NCBI GenBank assembly: GCA_963696025.1
Contig: CAVOII010000014.1
Location: 868,001-932,000, forward strand
Direction: 5' to 3'
Origin: JABCYV01 sp963696025
GTDB lineage: Bacteria; Acidobacteriota; Terriglobia; Terriglobales; Acidobacteriaceae
DNA length: 64,000 bases
Of the stretch, positions 16,473-26,683 are shown in pieces. Under the pieces are notes generated by a model that was given only the letters and a program-made list of their open reading frames with translations, had not been told where the DNA came from and did not search any database. Both the position numbers and the translations under genes were made by a program. Numbering within the stretch: position 1 is the stretch's first letter; every line of letters begins with the position of its first letter.

Positions 16473-17141
16473 CTAAAAAGCGCCCGCGGGCTGCTGGGCT
16501 TCGCGTTTCTTCGCTGCCGGCAGAATCTCGCCGCGGTAAATCCAGACCTTCACTCCGATCACGCCATAGGTGGTGCGCGCTTCGGTGAAGCCGTAATCGA
16601 TGTCGGCCCGCAGGGTGTGCAGCGGCAAGCGTCCCTGCAGATACCACTCCGAACGGGCGATTTCATTGCCGTTCAGCCGGCCGCTCACCCGGACCTTGAT
16701 CCCTTTGCAGCCAAAGCGCAGCGCCGAATCCACCGATTTGCGCATGGCGCGGCGGAAGCCCACGCGCTTTTCCAATTGCAACGCGATTGACTCCGACACC
16801 AGCTGCGCATCCAATTCCGGCTTATGCACTTCCTGGATATCGATGTAGACCTCGCGCGAGGTGCGCTTTTGCACTTCCTGCTTGAGCTTGTCGATTTCGG
16901 CGCCTTTGCGTCCGATGATGATGCCGGGGCGCGCCGTCTTGATAATGACCCGCAGCTTGTTGCCGGGACGCTCGATTTCAATCGAGCTTACGCCCGCCGA
17001 CTTGAGCTTCTCTTTCAGTTCGTTCTTCAGCTTGACGTCTTCGAGCAGCAGCTTGTCGTAATCGCGTTCGACAAACCAGCGCGACTTCCACGGCTTGGTG
17101 TAGCCGAGGCGAAATCCGTAAGGATGGACTTTTTGTCCCAT
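16473..17141 (-). CDS. rpsC: 30S ribosomal protein S3
   Basis: Forms the mRNA entry site. 222 aa. It starts MGQKVHPYGFRLGYTKPWKS. The KH type II domain carries the GxxG loop in PGIIIGRKGAEIDKLK; the C-terminal domain shows ALRFGCKGIKVRVSGRLNG and GVIGVKVWIYRGEIL. It ends with a short Gln/Ala-rich tail. It starts 2 bp after rplV. Confidence 0.99.
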   Translation of the reverse strand: MGQKVHPYGFRLGYTKPWKSRWFVERDYDKLLLEDVKLKNELKEKLKSAGVSSIEIERPGNKLRVIIKTARPGIIIGRKGAEIDKLKQEVQKRTSREVYIDIQEVHKPELDAQLVSESIALQLEKRVGFRRAMRKSVDSALRFGCKGIKVRVSGRLNGNEIARSEWYLQGRLPLHTLRADIDYGFTEARTTYGVIGVKVWIYRGEILPAAKKREAQQPAGAF

Positions 17142-17143
17142 AT

Positions 17144-17644
17144 TTATTTCGCTCCTGCAAACTTCTTCTTTGGCTTGCCAGCCGCAGCTTTGCCCTTTGC
17201 CTTGGCTCTAGCTTTTCCAGTGACTCTGGCCTTTGCCGGAGTCTTCGCGCGTGCTTCTTCTTCGCCGAGTACTGTCGCCACCGATTCTCCGTTCTTGCCA
17301 CGTTCTGCCAGCTCAATCTCGATGTGGGCAATGCGCCGCACATAGCGGAAAGCGCGACCCATCGGCGCGGGGCGAATGCGCTTCATCCGCGGACCGTCGT
17401 TTGCCACCGCGTGCTTTACATAAAGCTTGTCCACATCGACGTCGATGCCCTTCTCCGAGCTCAGATAGTTGGCGTTCTCAAGCGCCGAACGCAGCAGTTT
17501 TTCAATGGTGGCTGCAACCCGTTTCTTAGTGAAGACCAGGGTATTGAGCGCGTCTTCCACTCTGCGGCCCTTGATCAGATCCAACACCAGGCGCGCCTTC
17601 TGGGGCGAGACGCGCATGTAACGGGCTTGGGCTCGATATTCCAT
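17144..17644 (-). CDS. rplV: 50S ribosomal protein L22
   Basis: Lines the peptide exit tunnel. 166 aa; the core (about 1-115) shows YMRVSPQKARLVLDLIKGRR, ALNTLVFTKKRVAATIEKLL and GPRMKRIRPAPMGRAFRYVR. The last about 45 residues are an Ala/Lys-rich tail (KAKGKAAAGKPKKKFAGAK), an extension beyond the usual 110-115 aa. Confidence 0.99.
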   Translation of the reverse strand: MEYRAQARYMRVSPQKARLVLDLIKGRRVEDALNTLVFTKKRVAATIEKLLRSALENANYLSSEKGIDVDVDKLYVKHAVANDGPRMKRIRPAPMGRAFRYVRRIAHIEIELAERGKNGESVATVLGEEEARAKTPAKARVTGKARAKAKGKAAAGKPKKKFAGAK

Positions 17645-17660
17645 ATTTGCAAATTCCTCT

Positions 17661-17757
17661 GAGCTGTCAGCTTTCAGCTTTCAGGCTTCAGCTTTCAGTT
17701 ACTTCCTCGCAGCTTGCTAATCAGGCGCTCAGCTGACGGCTGAGAGCTGATAGCCGC
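17661..17757. repeat. AGCTGTC heptamer array (rpsS-rplV spacer)
   Basis: AGCTGTCAGCTTTCAGCTTT then GGCTTCAGCTTTCAGTT and the reverse GCTGACGGCTGAGAGCTGA. Confidence 0.7.
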
Positions 17758-17761
17758 TTTC

Positions 17762-18127
17762 CTACGTCTTGGGCGCCGGTGGGGCCGCCGGAGTCGATCC
17801 CGCCGACGGCGCAATGGCTCCAGGGCCACCCGGAACACCCGCCGGTTTAGCCGCAACTTCCGTAGCCGCCCGCATCGAGTGTCCCTTGAACTGGCGGGTG
17901 AAGCTGAATTCTCCGAGCTTGTGTCCCACCATGTTCTCGGTGACATAGACCGGAATAAACTTCTTGCCATTGTGTACGGCGATGGTGTGTCCAACCATCT
18001 CCGGAATAATGGTCGAGCGCCGCGACCAGGTGCGCAGCACCTTTTTCTCATTGCGCGCGTTCATGCCTTCCACCCGTGATTGCAGGTAGATGTCGACGAA
18101 CGGTCCCTTTTTTGTTGAACGTGCCAT
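17762..18127 (-). CDS. rpsS: 30S ribosomal protein S19
   Basis: Head protein of the 30S subunit. 121 aa, of which about 90 are the S19 core: MARSTKKGPFVDIYLQSRVE, RTWSRRSTIIPEMVGHTIAV, FIPVYVTENMVGHKLGEFSF and FKGHSM. The remaining C-terminal tail is rich in Ala, Pro and Gly (ATEVAAKPAGVPGGPGAIAP), unlike most S19 proteins, and probably disordered. Confidence 0.99.
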   Translation of the reverse strand: MARSTKKGPFVDIYLQSRVEGMNARNEKKVLRTWSRRSTIIPEMVGHTIAVHNGKKFIPVYVTENMVGHKLGEFSFTRQFKGHSMRAATEVAAKPAGVPGGPGAIAPSAGSTPAAPPAPKT

Positions 18128-18165
18128 AAAGTCAGCTTCTCGCTGTTAGCTCCTAGCTCTTACTC

Positions 18166-18222
18166 CGGAGATCCCTCGCTCCGCTCGGGATGACGCCGCT
18201 GGGTTCAGACGTGCGGCGTCAT
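18166..18222. repeat. GATCCCTCGCT-type repeat after rplB
   Basis: GATCCCTCGCTCCGCTCGGG then ATGACGCCGCTGGGTTCAGA, ending in the rplB stop codon. Confidence 0.75.
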
Positions 18223-19046
18223 TTCTTCCCGCGACGGTTCACGATAAATGCGTCCGTGCGTTTGTTGTTGCGTGTCTTGTAGCCGCGCGTCGGCTGGCCC
18301 CATGGGGTCACCGGATGCCGGCCACCTGATGTCTTGCCCTCACCGCCGCCATGGGGATGATCCACCGGATTCATGGACACGCCACGGTTTACCGGACGCC
18401 GCCCCAGCCAGCGCATGCGTCCCGCCTTGCCAATCGTGACGTTCTCATGATCGAGGTTGCCGACCTGTCCGATCGTGGCCATGCAGTCCTGTGCAACTTT
18501 GCGAGTCTCACCTGAAGGCAGTTTGACCAAGGCGTATTCGCCCTCTTTGGCCACCAATTGCGCCGAACCGCCCGCCGAGCGCACCATCTGCGCGCCTTTG
18601 CCAGGTTTCAACTCCACATTGTGAATGGTTGTGCCGGGCGGAATATTCTTCAGCGGCAACGCATTGCCCACCAAGATATCAGCCTCGGGACCGCTCACCA
18701 CTTTTTGCCCAACCTTCAGGCCGTCCGGTTGCAGGATGTAGCGCTTCTCACCATCGGCGTAGCTCAACAGCGCGATGCGCGCGGAGCGGTTGGGATCGTA
18801 CTCGATGGTGGCCACGGTAGCCGGAATGCCAATCTTGTCGCGCTTGAAATCAATGATTCGCAGCTTACGCTTGTGCCCGCCGCCGCGGTGCCAGATGGTA
18901 GTGTCGCCGCTGTTCCGACGGCCGCCGGTGCGCTGCTTGGGCTCAAGCAACGGCTTATGCGGCTGGCTGGTCGTCAGATCGTCATTGACGATGGTCGTGC
19001 GATAACGCAGCGTTTGAGTTGTCGGTCTGTAGGTCTTGATTGGCAT
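18219..19046 (-). CDS. rplB: 50S ribosomal protein L2
   Basis: Needed for subunit association and peptidyl-transferase function. 275 aa, typical. It starts MPIKTYRPTTQTLRYRTTIV and shows GGGHKRKLRIIDFKRDK, the SH3-like central part (GNALPLKNIPPGTTIHNVEL) and the C-terminal signature NPVDHPHGGGEGKTSGGRHP with the functionally important His. Confidence 0.99.
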   Translation of the reverse strand: MPIKTYRPTTQTLRYRTTIVNDDLTTSQPHKPLLEPKQRTGGRRNSGDTTIWHRGGGHKRKLRIIDFKRDKIGIPATVATIEYDPNRSARIALLSYADGEKRYILQPDGLKVGQKVVSGPEADILVGNALPLKNIPPGTTIHNVELKPGKGAQMVRSAGGSAQLVAKEGEYALVKLPSGETRKVAQDCMATIGQVGNLDHENVTIGKAGRMRWLGRRPVNRGVSMNPVDHPHGGGEGKTSGGRHPVTPWGQPTRGYKTRNNKRTDAFIVNRRGKK

Positions 19047-19070
19047 AAAAATCAGCTCTCAGCTTCGGTC

Positions 19071-19367
19071 TTACAGATTCTGCGCGTAGTCCGGCATCTT
19101 CTCGCCGGCCTTCAACCGCACAAAGGCCTTCTTCCAATCCGGACGATATCCTGCAAAACGTCCGCGGCGGCGTTCCTTACCCGGATAATTTGCTGTTCGT
19201 ACTGACCGGACTTTCACTTTGAAGATACTTTGCACGGCTTCCTTGATCTCCGTTTTAGTCGCCGCCGGCGCCACCTGAAAGACCAGCGTGTTCTGATTTT
19301 CCTTGATGGCCAGACCCTTCTCAGTGATGACCGGACGGCGAAGTATTTGATATGCGGATTTCATCAC
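19071..19367 (-). CDS. rplW: 50S ribosomal protein L23
   Basis: Exit-tunnel protein and docking site for trigger factor and SRP. 98 aa. Features: YQILRRPVITEKGLAIKENQ, VAPAATKTEIKEAVQSIFKV and the basic loop TANYPGKERRRGRFAGYRPD. It overlaps the rplD stop by 4 bp (ATGA type). Confidence 0.99.
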   Translation of the reverse strand: MMKSAYQILRRPVITEKGLAIKENQNTLVFQVAPAATKTEIKEAVQSIFKVKVRSVRTANYPGKERRRGRFAGYRPDWKKAFVRLKAGEKMPDYAQNL

Positions 19368-20098
19368 GCCACCTCCGCCGCTTTTTCATGCCTTACCCGG
19401 CGCCGCGGAACACGGGCGGCCTTTTTTTGTCCTTCGCCTTCGGCAGCCTGGCGTTGACGTTTTGAAATTGAACTCTTCAGAGAGACTTGTAATTTCTCAA
19501 TCGCCGGCTGCGAAAAGATCGCCCGGTCATATCGCAGCAAGTGATAAGGATGGACCTGGTCGCCAGTCACTAGTTCGATTCCTGCAAGATTGCGCGAGCT
19601 CAGATCCAGATTCCGGTTCCCGTGCTTGGGAACTTCTACCAGCAGCGCCGTGCTATTTACCTTTAATGCATCCAGCGCTCCGCGGAACTCTTTGCTCTTC
19701 GGTTCTTTCACGTCAAACGCGTTGACCACGATCAGCTTTCCGTCCGCGAACTTCGACGCCAGCGCGGAACGCAGCGCACCGAGCAACTTCTTGCGCGGAA
19801 ACGCATAATCGTACGAGCGCGGCTGCGGACCATGCACGGTGCCGCCATGCCGCCACAGCGGGGAACGAATCGAACCCACGCGCGCGCGTCCCGTGCCCTT
19901 CTGTTTCCAAAGCTTCTTGCCAGCGCCTGACACCAGCTTCTTGTTCTTGGTGGCGTGCGTCCCCGCGTGGCGGGCAGCGCGATAGTGCTTGACCGCCTCC
20001 CACAGCAGGTCTTCATTGACCGCGCCGAAGACCTCGTCGGCAAGTTCCAGAGTCCCGACTTTGGCCCCGCTCAGGTTGTGAATGTCAATGCTTGCCAT
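19364..20098 (-). CDS. rplD: 50S ribosomal protein L4
   Basis: Exit-tunnel protein; in E. coli also represses the S10 operon. 244 aa. The extended loop KLWKQKGTGRARVGSIRSPL with GGTVHGPQPRSYDYAFPRKK is diagnostic. The C-terminal about 35 residues are a basic extension (KRQRQAAEGEGQKKAARVPR) beyond the usual 205-210 aa. Confidence 0.99.
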   Translation of the reverse strand: MASIDIHNLSGAKVGTLELADEVFGAVNEDLLWEAVKHYRAARHAGTHATKNKKLVSGAGKKLWKQKGTGRARVGSIRSPLWRHGGTVHGPQPRSYDYAFPRKKLLGALRSALASKFADGKLIVVNAFDVKEPKSKEFRGALDALKVNSTALLVEVPKHGNRNLDLSSRNLAGIELVTGDQVHPYHLLRYDRAIFSQPAIEKLQVSLKSSISKRQRQAAEGEGQKKAARVPRRRVRHEKAAEVA

Positions 20099-20113
20099 AT
20101 GCTTTCCATGTAG

Positions 20114-20134
20114 GCGCGGGCGTCTCGCCCGCGC
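20114..20134. repeat. GCGCGGGCG palindrome
   Basis: GCGCGGGCG-TCT-CGCCCGCGC in the rplD-rplC spacer; perfect 9-bp arms. Related to 13471-13492. Confidence 0.75.
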
Positions 20135-20142
20135 ACCTTGTC

Positions 20143-20874
20143 CTAAGCCTTCTTGGCCGCCCGCTTGGCTGCCTTCAACGGATCAACCGTCGCTGCGCCG
20201 GCAAATCCGCGCCGCTCCCTGGGCGGCTTCTTGGCCTTGGTGATGACCAGATATCCGCCGTTGGGGCCGGGCACGCTGCCTTCGACCACCAGCAGGTTGT
20301 CCTCTTTTTCCACTCCCAGAATGCGCAAATTGCGCACGGTCACGCGATCGACGCCCATGTGTCCCGACATCCTCATGCCTTTGAACACGCGTGAAGGGAA
20401 CGCGGAGGAACCAATTGATCCCGTGATTTGGAACATCGATCCGTGAGACTTGGGGCCGCCACCGAAGTGATGCCGTTTCACCACGCCGGTAAAACCGCGT
20501 CCTTTGCTGATGCCCACGATATCCACGAAGCGTTCGCCATCAAAAATATCGACCAGTACCCGGTCTCCGGCTTTCACTACGCCATCGCCCTGAGCTTTTT
20601 CGTCGATCTCGATCGGAACCTCGCGCATGAACTTTACCGGAGGCAGATTGTGCTTGCCCAAGTGACCGCGCGCCGGTTTGGTCAGCCGCGATTCCTTCAC
20701 GAATTCCACCAGCCCAATCTGGGCAGCATCGTATCCGTTTTTGGTCTGGGTTTTATGCTGCGTGATCACGCAGGGCCCAGCCTGCAATACGGTCGCGGGA
20801 TGAACGTCGCCCTTATTGTCGAAGAGCTGCGTCATGCCGACTTTTTTACCCAGGATTCCAGCGACTCTTGCCAT
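20143..20874 (-). CDS. rplC: 50S ribosomal protein L3
   Basis: Early 23S rRNA-binding protein whose loop reaches towards the peptidyl-transferase centre. 243 aa. It begins MARVAGILGKKVGMTQLFDN. The loop region KGRGFTGVVKRHHFGGGPKS with GSIGSSAFPSRVFKGMRMSG and HMGVDRVTVRNLRIL is diagnostic. The C-terminal tail is Ala/Lys-rich. Confidence 0.99.
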   Translation of the reverse strand: MARVAGILGKKVGMTQLFDNKGDVHPATVLQAGPCVITQHKTQTKNGYDAAQIGLVEFVKESRLTKPARGHLGKHNLPPVKFMREVPIEIDEKAQGDGVVKAGDRVLVDIFDGERFVDIVGISKGRGFTGVVKRHHFGGGPKSHGSMFQITGSIGSSAFPSRVFKGMRMSGHMGVDRVTVRNLRILGVEKEDNLLVVEGSVPGPNGGYLVITKAKKPPRERRGFAGAATVDPLKAAKRAAKKA

Positions 20875-20959
20875 TTCCTTCTCCGCTCATCCAGCCTGGC
20901 GTCTGCTATTGGCTGGTGCTTTTTAATTTCCTGAAAGCTGGGAGCTGACTGCTGAGAGC

Positions 20960-21289
20960 TTATTTATGCTCTTTACCAAATGCCTTGATCTCAACGTCTA
21001 CGCCTGCCGGAAGATCGAGCTTCATTAGCGCGTCCACCGTCTGCGACGTCGGATCGAGAATATCCAGTAAGCGCTTGTGCGTACGGATCTCAAACTGCTC
21101 CCGCGATTTCTTGTCCACGTGCGGCGAACGCAGCACGCAGTATTTATTCTTCATCGTGGGCAAAGGAATCGGGCCCGCGAGACGTGCCCCAGTACGCTTC
21201 GCGGTTTCGACGATCTCCGTCGTGGACTGGTCCAGAATGCGGTAGTCGTACGCTTTCAGGCGGATGCGAATTTTTTCGTTTCCAATCAC
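20960..21289 (-). CDS. rpsJ: 30S ribosomal protein S10
   Basis: 30S head protein, also NusE in transcription antitermination with NusB (its gene is at 28947-29366). 109 aa. Blocks: IRIRLKAYDYRILDQSTTEI, GARLAGPIPLPTMKNKYCVL, RSPHVDKKSREQFEIRTHKR and LDLPAGVDVEIK. A 175-bp spacer with heptamer repeats separates it from tuf. Confidence 0.99.
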   Translation of the reverse strand: MIGNEKIRIRLKAYDYRILDQSTTEIVETAKRTGARLAGPIPLPTMKNKYCVLRSPHVDKKSREQFEIRTHKRLLDILDPTSQTVDALMKLDLPAGVDVEIKAFGKEHK

Positions 21290-21368
21290 TTTTTATCTCT
21301 CTAACCCTCCCGGCTGTTCCGGAAGGAAAGATCAGGCGGCAAGATGCTAGCCGCGTTTGTTTCCGATT

Positions 21369-21468
21369 GCAGAAGGAAGAAGTCAGAAAATGCAGAATTC
21401 ACATCCTGCATCTTCATTCTTCATTCTTTACTTCTGCATTCTTACTTCTAACTTCTGCATTCCCTTAC
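21369..21468. repeat. TTACTTC/TGCATTC heptamer array (tuf-rpsJ spacer)
   Basis: Alternating heptamers such as TTACTTC TGCATTC TTACTTC TAACTTC TGCATTC after GAAGAAGTCAGAAAATGCAG. Related arrays lie at 13757-13829 and 16417-16472. Confidence 0.65.
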
Positions 21469-22652
21469 TGCACGATTTCGCTGATCGTTCCGGCACCTAC
21501 GGTATGTCCGCCTTCGCGGATGGCAAAACGCAAGCCCTTCTCCATCGCCACCGGCGTGATCAGCTCTATCACCAACTGCACATTGTCCCCCGGCATCACC
21601 ATCTCCGTGCCCGAAGGAAGTTCGGCAACTCCGGTCACATCCGTCGTCCGCAGATAAAACTGCGGCCGGTAGCCTTTGAAGAATGGCGTGTGCCTTCCAC
21701 CTTCTTCTTTGGTCAGGATGTAAACTTCGGCTTTGAATTTGGTGTGCGGCGTGATCGATCCACCCTTCGCCAAGACCATGCCGCGCTCCACATCTTCTTT
21801 GCCAATACCACGCAAGAGCAAGCCGGCGTTATCGCCCGCCAGACCTTCGTCCAATTGCTTCTTGAACATTTCGACGCCAGTCACGACCGTCTTGCGAGTC
21901 TCGCGGAAGCCGACAATCTCCACTTCCTCGCCCACTTTCACTTTGCCGCGCTCAATTCTTCCGGTCACCACTGTGCCCCGGCCCGAGATCGAGAAAATAT
22001 CTTCAATCGGCATCAGGAACGGTTTGTCCAGTTCGCGCTGCGGCTGCGGCACGCTCTTGTCCACCGCCGCCATCAGCTCATCAATCTGCTTCTCCCACTT
22101 GGCCTCGCCATTCAGCGCGCCCAGCGCCGACAACCGCACCACTGGCACATCGTCGCCCGGGAACTGATAACTCTTCAGCAGCTCGCGCACTTCCAGTTCC
22201 ACCAGGTCGAGCAGCTCGGGATCATCGACCGCGTCGCACTTGTTGAGCGCCACCACAATGTAGGGCACGCCCACCTGCCGCGCCAAAAGCACGTGCTCGC
22301 GCGTCTGCGGCATGGGACCATCGGTCGCCGCCACAACTAAGATCGCGCCATCCATCTGGGCCGCGCCCGTGATCATGTTCTTGATGTAATCCGCGTGCCC
22401 CGGGCAATCCACGTGGGCATAGTGCCGGTTCGCGGTCTCGTACTCCACGTGCGCCGTGGCAATGGTGATGCCGCGGGCTTTTTCTTCCGGCGCGTTGTCG
22501 ATCGAATCGAACGACCGGAACACGATCTTCGGATTGTGCTTCTGCAATACCTTGGTGATGGCCGCCGTCAACGTGGTCTTGCCATGGTCTATGTGACCAA
22601 TCGTCCCCACGTTGCAGTGCGGCTTGTTACGTTCAAATTTCTCTTTCGCCAT
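21465..22652 (-). CDS. tuf: Elongation factor Tu
   Basis: GTPase that delivers aminoacyl-tRNA to the ribosome. 395 aa, typical. G1 is GHIDHGKTTL, switch I contains EEKARGITI, G3 is DCPGHADYIKNM, and G4 is NKCD. Domains 2 and 3 follow (GRGTVVTGRIERG, FRTTDVTGVAELP, LRFAIREGGHTVGAG). A single copy is visible in the window; whether a second tuf exists elsewhere is unknown. Confidence 0.99.
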   Translation of the reverse strand: MAKEKFERNKPHCNVGTIGHIDHGKTTLTAAITKVLQKHNPKIVFRSFDSIDNAPEEKARGITIATAHVEYETANRHYAHVDCPGHADYIKNMITGAAQMDGAILVVAATDGPMPQTREHVLLARQVGVPYIVVALNKCDAVDDPELLDLVELEVRELLKSYQFPGDDVPVVRLSALGALNGEAKWEKQIDELMAAVDKSVPQPQRELDKPFLMPIEDIFSISGRGTVVTGRIERGKVKVGEEVEIVGFRETRKTVVTGVEMFKKQLDEGLAGDNAGLLLRGIGKEDVERGMVLAKGGSITPHTKFKAEVYILTKEEGGRHTPFFKGYRPQFYLRTTDVTGVAELPSGTEMVMPGDNVQLVIELITPVAMEKGLRFAIREGGHTVGAGTISEIVQ

Positions 22653-22725
22653 TTCCTAGTCTTCCTCGTTTAGCGTCATTGGAGCTTAAAATTTCTAAAA
22701 CCCTTGCGGGCTTTGTCCGCTATGG

Positions 22726-22743
22726 GCCGGCGAGACGCCGGCG

Positions 22744-22747
<4 letters not shown>
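22726..22747. repeat. GCCGGCG palindrome, copy 2
   Basis: GCCGGCGAGACGCCGGCGCT followed by AC; the fusA TAG stop is made by its last bases. Read on the minus strand: GTAGCGCCGGCGTCTCGCCG then GC. Confidence 0.85.
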
Positions 22748-24828
<2,081 letters not shown>

Positions 24829-24920
24829 AGATTTCTTTCTCTCTTCCCTTCGCGACTCTTGCTCGTTGACGACTGACCCGGTCAAATCTCTACCCTTCTT
24901 AATGTCTTCTCGATATCTCG

Positions 24921-25391
24921 TTACCAGCGATAGTGGGCGAAAGCCTTATTGGCCTCGGCCATGCGATGCACGTCTTCCTTTTTCTTAATGGCTGCGCCGC
25001 GACCATTCGCGGCATCCAGCAGTTCGTTGCTCAGCTTGTCGATCATGCCCTTTTCGCCGCGTCCGCGAGCGTAGGTAATCAGCCAGCGAATGGCCAGCGA
25101 GGTACGCCGGTCGGCATTCACCTCCACCGGCACCTGATAATTGGCGCCACCTACGCGGCGGGTTTTCACTTCGAGTAGCGGCTTGGCGTTCTCTACTGCC
25201 TTCTTGAAGAGCTTCAGAGCTTCGTCGCCGCCCTTTTCCTGCATGCGGGTCAAAGCCTCATAAAAGATGCCTTCCGCGGTGCTCTTCTTGCCCTGCCACA
25301 TCATGGAATTAACAAATTTCGTGACGAGATCCGAACCGTAAACCGGATCGGCTTCGACCGTTCGCTTCGCGATATGTCCTTTTCTTGGCAT
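24921..25391 (-). CDS. rpsG: 30S ribosomal protein S7
   Basis: Nucleates assembly of the 30S head; S7 represses the str operon in E. coli. 156 aa from the ATG at 25391, which has AGGAG upstream and gives the standard N-terminus MPRKGHIAKRTVEADPVYGS. The frame is open to 25541, but that part is spacer repeat. Core blocks: LVTKFVNSMMWQGKKSTAEG, RRVGGANYQVPVEVNADRRT and the C-terminal AEANKAFAHYRW. Confidence 0.99.
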   Translation of the reverse strand: MPRKGHIAKRTVEADPVYGSDLVTKFVNSMMWQGKKSTAEGIFYEALTRMQEKGGDEALKLFKKAVENAKPLLEVKTRRVGGANYQVPVEVNADRRTSLAIRWLITYARGRGEKGMIDKLSNELLDAANGRGAAIKKKEDVHRMAEANKAFAHYRW

Positions 25392-25455
25392 TTCAGCTTC
25401 TAGCTCCTGGCTTTTACTGCTAGCTCTTGGCTCTTGGCTCTTGGCTTGAGTTTTT

Positions 25456-25477
25456 GCCGGCGCGACGCCGGCGCTAC
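25456..25477. repeat. GCCGGCG palindrome, copy 3
   Basis: GCCGGCGCGACGCCGGCGCT followed by AC; the rpsL TAG stop is made by its last bases. Same layout as copy 2. Confidence 0.85.
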
Positions 25478-25848
25478 GCTTTCGGTCTCTTCGCGCCGTA
25501 CTTCGAACGACTCTGCTTGCGGCCCGCCACACCCACGGCATCCAATGTGCCGCGAACCACGTGGTAGCGTACGCCGGGCAGATCCTTTACGCGTCCCCCG
25601 CGGATCAACACAATCGAGTGCTCCTGCAAATTGTGGCCGACACCAGGGATGTAGGTCGTGACCTCGATCCCGTTGGTCAGACGAACGCGGGCCACTTTCC
25701 GCAAAGCCGAATTCGGCTTTTTGGGGGTTTGCGTGTACACGCGCGTACACACACCGCGCTTCTGCGGGCATCCCTGCAACGCCGGGCTCGCCGTTTTGTA
25801 GCGCGGCCGCTTGCGGCCGTCACGCACCAATTGATTGAAGGTCGGCAC
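25474..25848 (-). CDS. rpsL: 30S ribosomal protein S12
   Basis: Decoding-centre protein and classical streptomycin-resistance locus. 124 aa. The start is GTG (PTFNQLVRDGRKRP follows) with AGGAG 8 nt upstream. Conserved loops KTASPALQGCPQKRGVCTRV, TPKKPNSALRKVARVRLTNG and GVGHNLQEHSIVLIRGGRVK carry the Lys residues that give streptomycin sensitivity in wild-type proteins. First gene of the superoperon; the TAG stop lies in a GCCGGCG palindrome. Confidence 0.99.
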   Translation of the reverse strand: MPTFNQLVRDGRKRPRYKTASPALQGCPQKRGVCTRVYTQTPKKPNSALRKVARVRLTNGIEVTTYIPGVGHNLQEHSIVLIRGGRVKDLPGVRYHVVRGTLDAVGVAGRKQSRSKYGAKRPKA

Positions 25849-25851
25849 TCG

Positions 25852-26097
25852 TTATTGCTCCTTCAGCGACGTTTCCAGCGCACGCACGCCAAGGCAGGCG
25901 CACGTTCGCGGAATAACGCTGCTCATGCTTTTCCCTGATTTCAGGGGCTGGATGGCTTTGATCAACCAACCATGCTTCCCGCCACCCACAACTTCAGCGA
26001 GAAATTTCGGTGTCCCGTTCAGACTAAACGCCGACGACGGTGGCACCAGGCCCGCATTCCTCGGGAGGTACTCCGTTTCGCCCGCACCGTCCCACAT
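25852..26097 (-). CDS. Possible small ORF in the rpsL leader
   Basis: An 81-codon frame ends 3 bp before the rpsL GTG start and lies wholly inside the predicted 5' leader. The product has no family I recognise. A shorter version starting at an internal ATG near 25926 (24 aa) is preceded by a purine run. It may be a leader peptide coupled to rpsL or a chance frame. The codon pattern does not settle it. Confidence 0.25.
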   Translation of the reverse strand: MWDGAGETEYLPRNAGLVPPSSAFSLNGTPKFLAEVVGGGKHGWLIKAIQPLKSGKSMSSVIPRTCACLGVRALETSLKEQ

Positions 26098-26282
26098 AGC
26101 CTTCTAAACGGGTGAAGGTGTGCGCAGGACGTTTCAGCGAGGGCGTCCCCAGAAAACTGTTCTTCCGAAGACGTAAATCCCTAAAGCTCAGCTGCTTTTT
26201 CTCGGCCCCTTCCACGCGCGTAGGCGCACAGAAAAAACCGACTGCATACAGACAAGCCAGACTTAACTCGCGGAACCTTACA

Positions 26283-26311
26283 ACTATAACAACGGCGGGG
26301 CACATCGTCAA
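26283..26311 (-). promoter_or_regulatory. Sigma70-type promoter of the ribosomal superoperon
   Basis: On the minus strand, TTGACG (26306-26311) and TATAGT (26283-26288) are separated by exactly 17 bp, a near-consensus housekeeping promoter. Transcription would start near 26276, leaving a leader of about 430 nt before rpsL. No other comparable promoter was seen inside the superoperon, but internal ones were not searched exhaustively. Confidence 0.75.
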
Positions 26312-26404
26312 CCACACTTCGCCGCATCATACAGAAAAATCAAACTGGGGGTGGGTGAACGCGAGGAATCTCGGCGGTTGCCGGCACGAGACCAGATCCC
26401 AAGG

Positions 26405-26570
26405 CAAAAGATCCCTCGCTATGCTCGGGATTTCGGCGCGGGACGATCACGCAGGGCTAGAATCCGGAGTAAGAGACCCCTCGCTGTGCTCGGGATTTCC
26501 GGCGGCCGGACCGTGATGCGAAGCCTGCAACGCACGAGACCCCTCGCTGTGCTCGGGATTTCGGCATGCG
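26405..26570. repeat. Three copies of the GATCCCTCGCT repeat
   Basis: Three near-identical units with CCCTCGCTNTGCTCGGGATTTC lie at about 26408, 26477 and 26541, spaced about 65-70 bp apart. They belong to the same dispersed family seen in the ribosomal spacers (7303, 12318, 14483, 18166) and at 33446. They lie upstream of the lipoprotein start, so the open frame there is not taken as coding. Confidence 0.8.
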
Positions 26571-26683
26571 GCTCAGACGCGCGCAAGCGCCTCAACTTGC
26601 TGAAAAGATTTACAGCCTCTACACTGGAAATTTTCCAGAACAACATGCTCGCTTCGTGGATAGCCCCGAGGCGGGGAGGGTAC

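Noticed and set aside
26351..26683. N-terminal extension of the lipoprotein frame
   Set aside because: Made of repeated GATCCCTCGCT units; the lipobox and a ribosome-binding site support the ATG at 26684.
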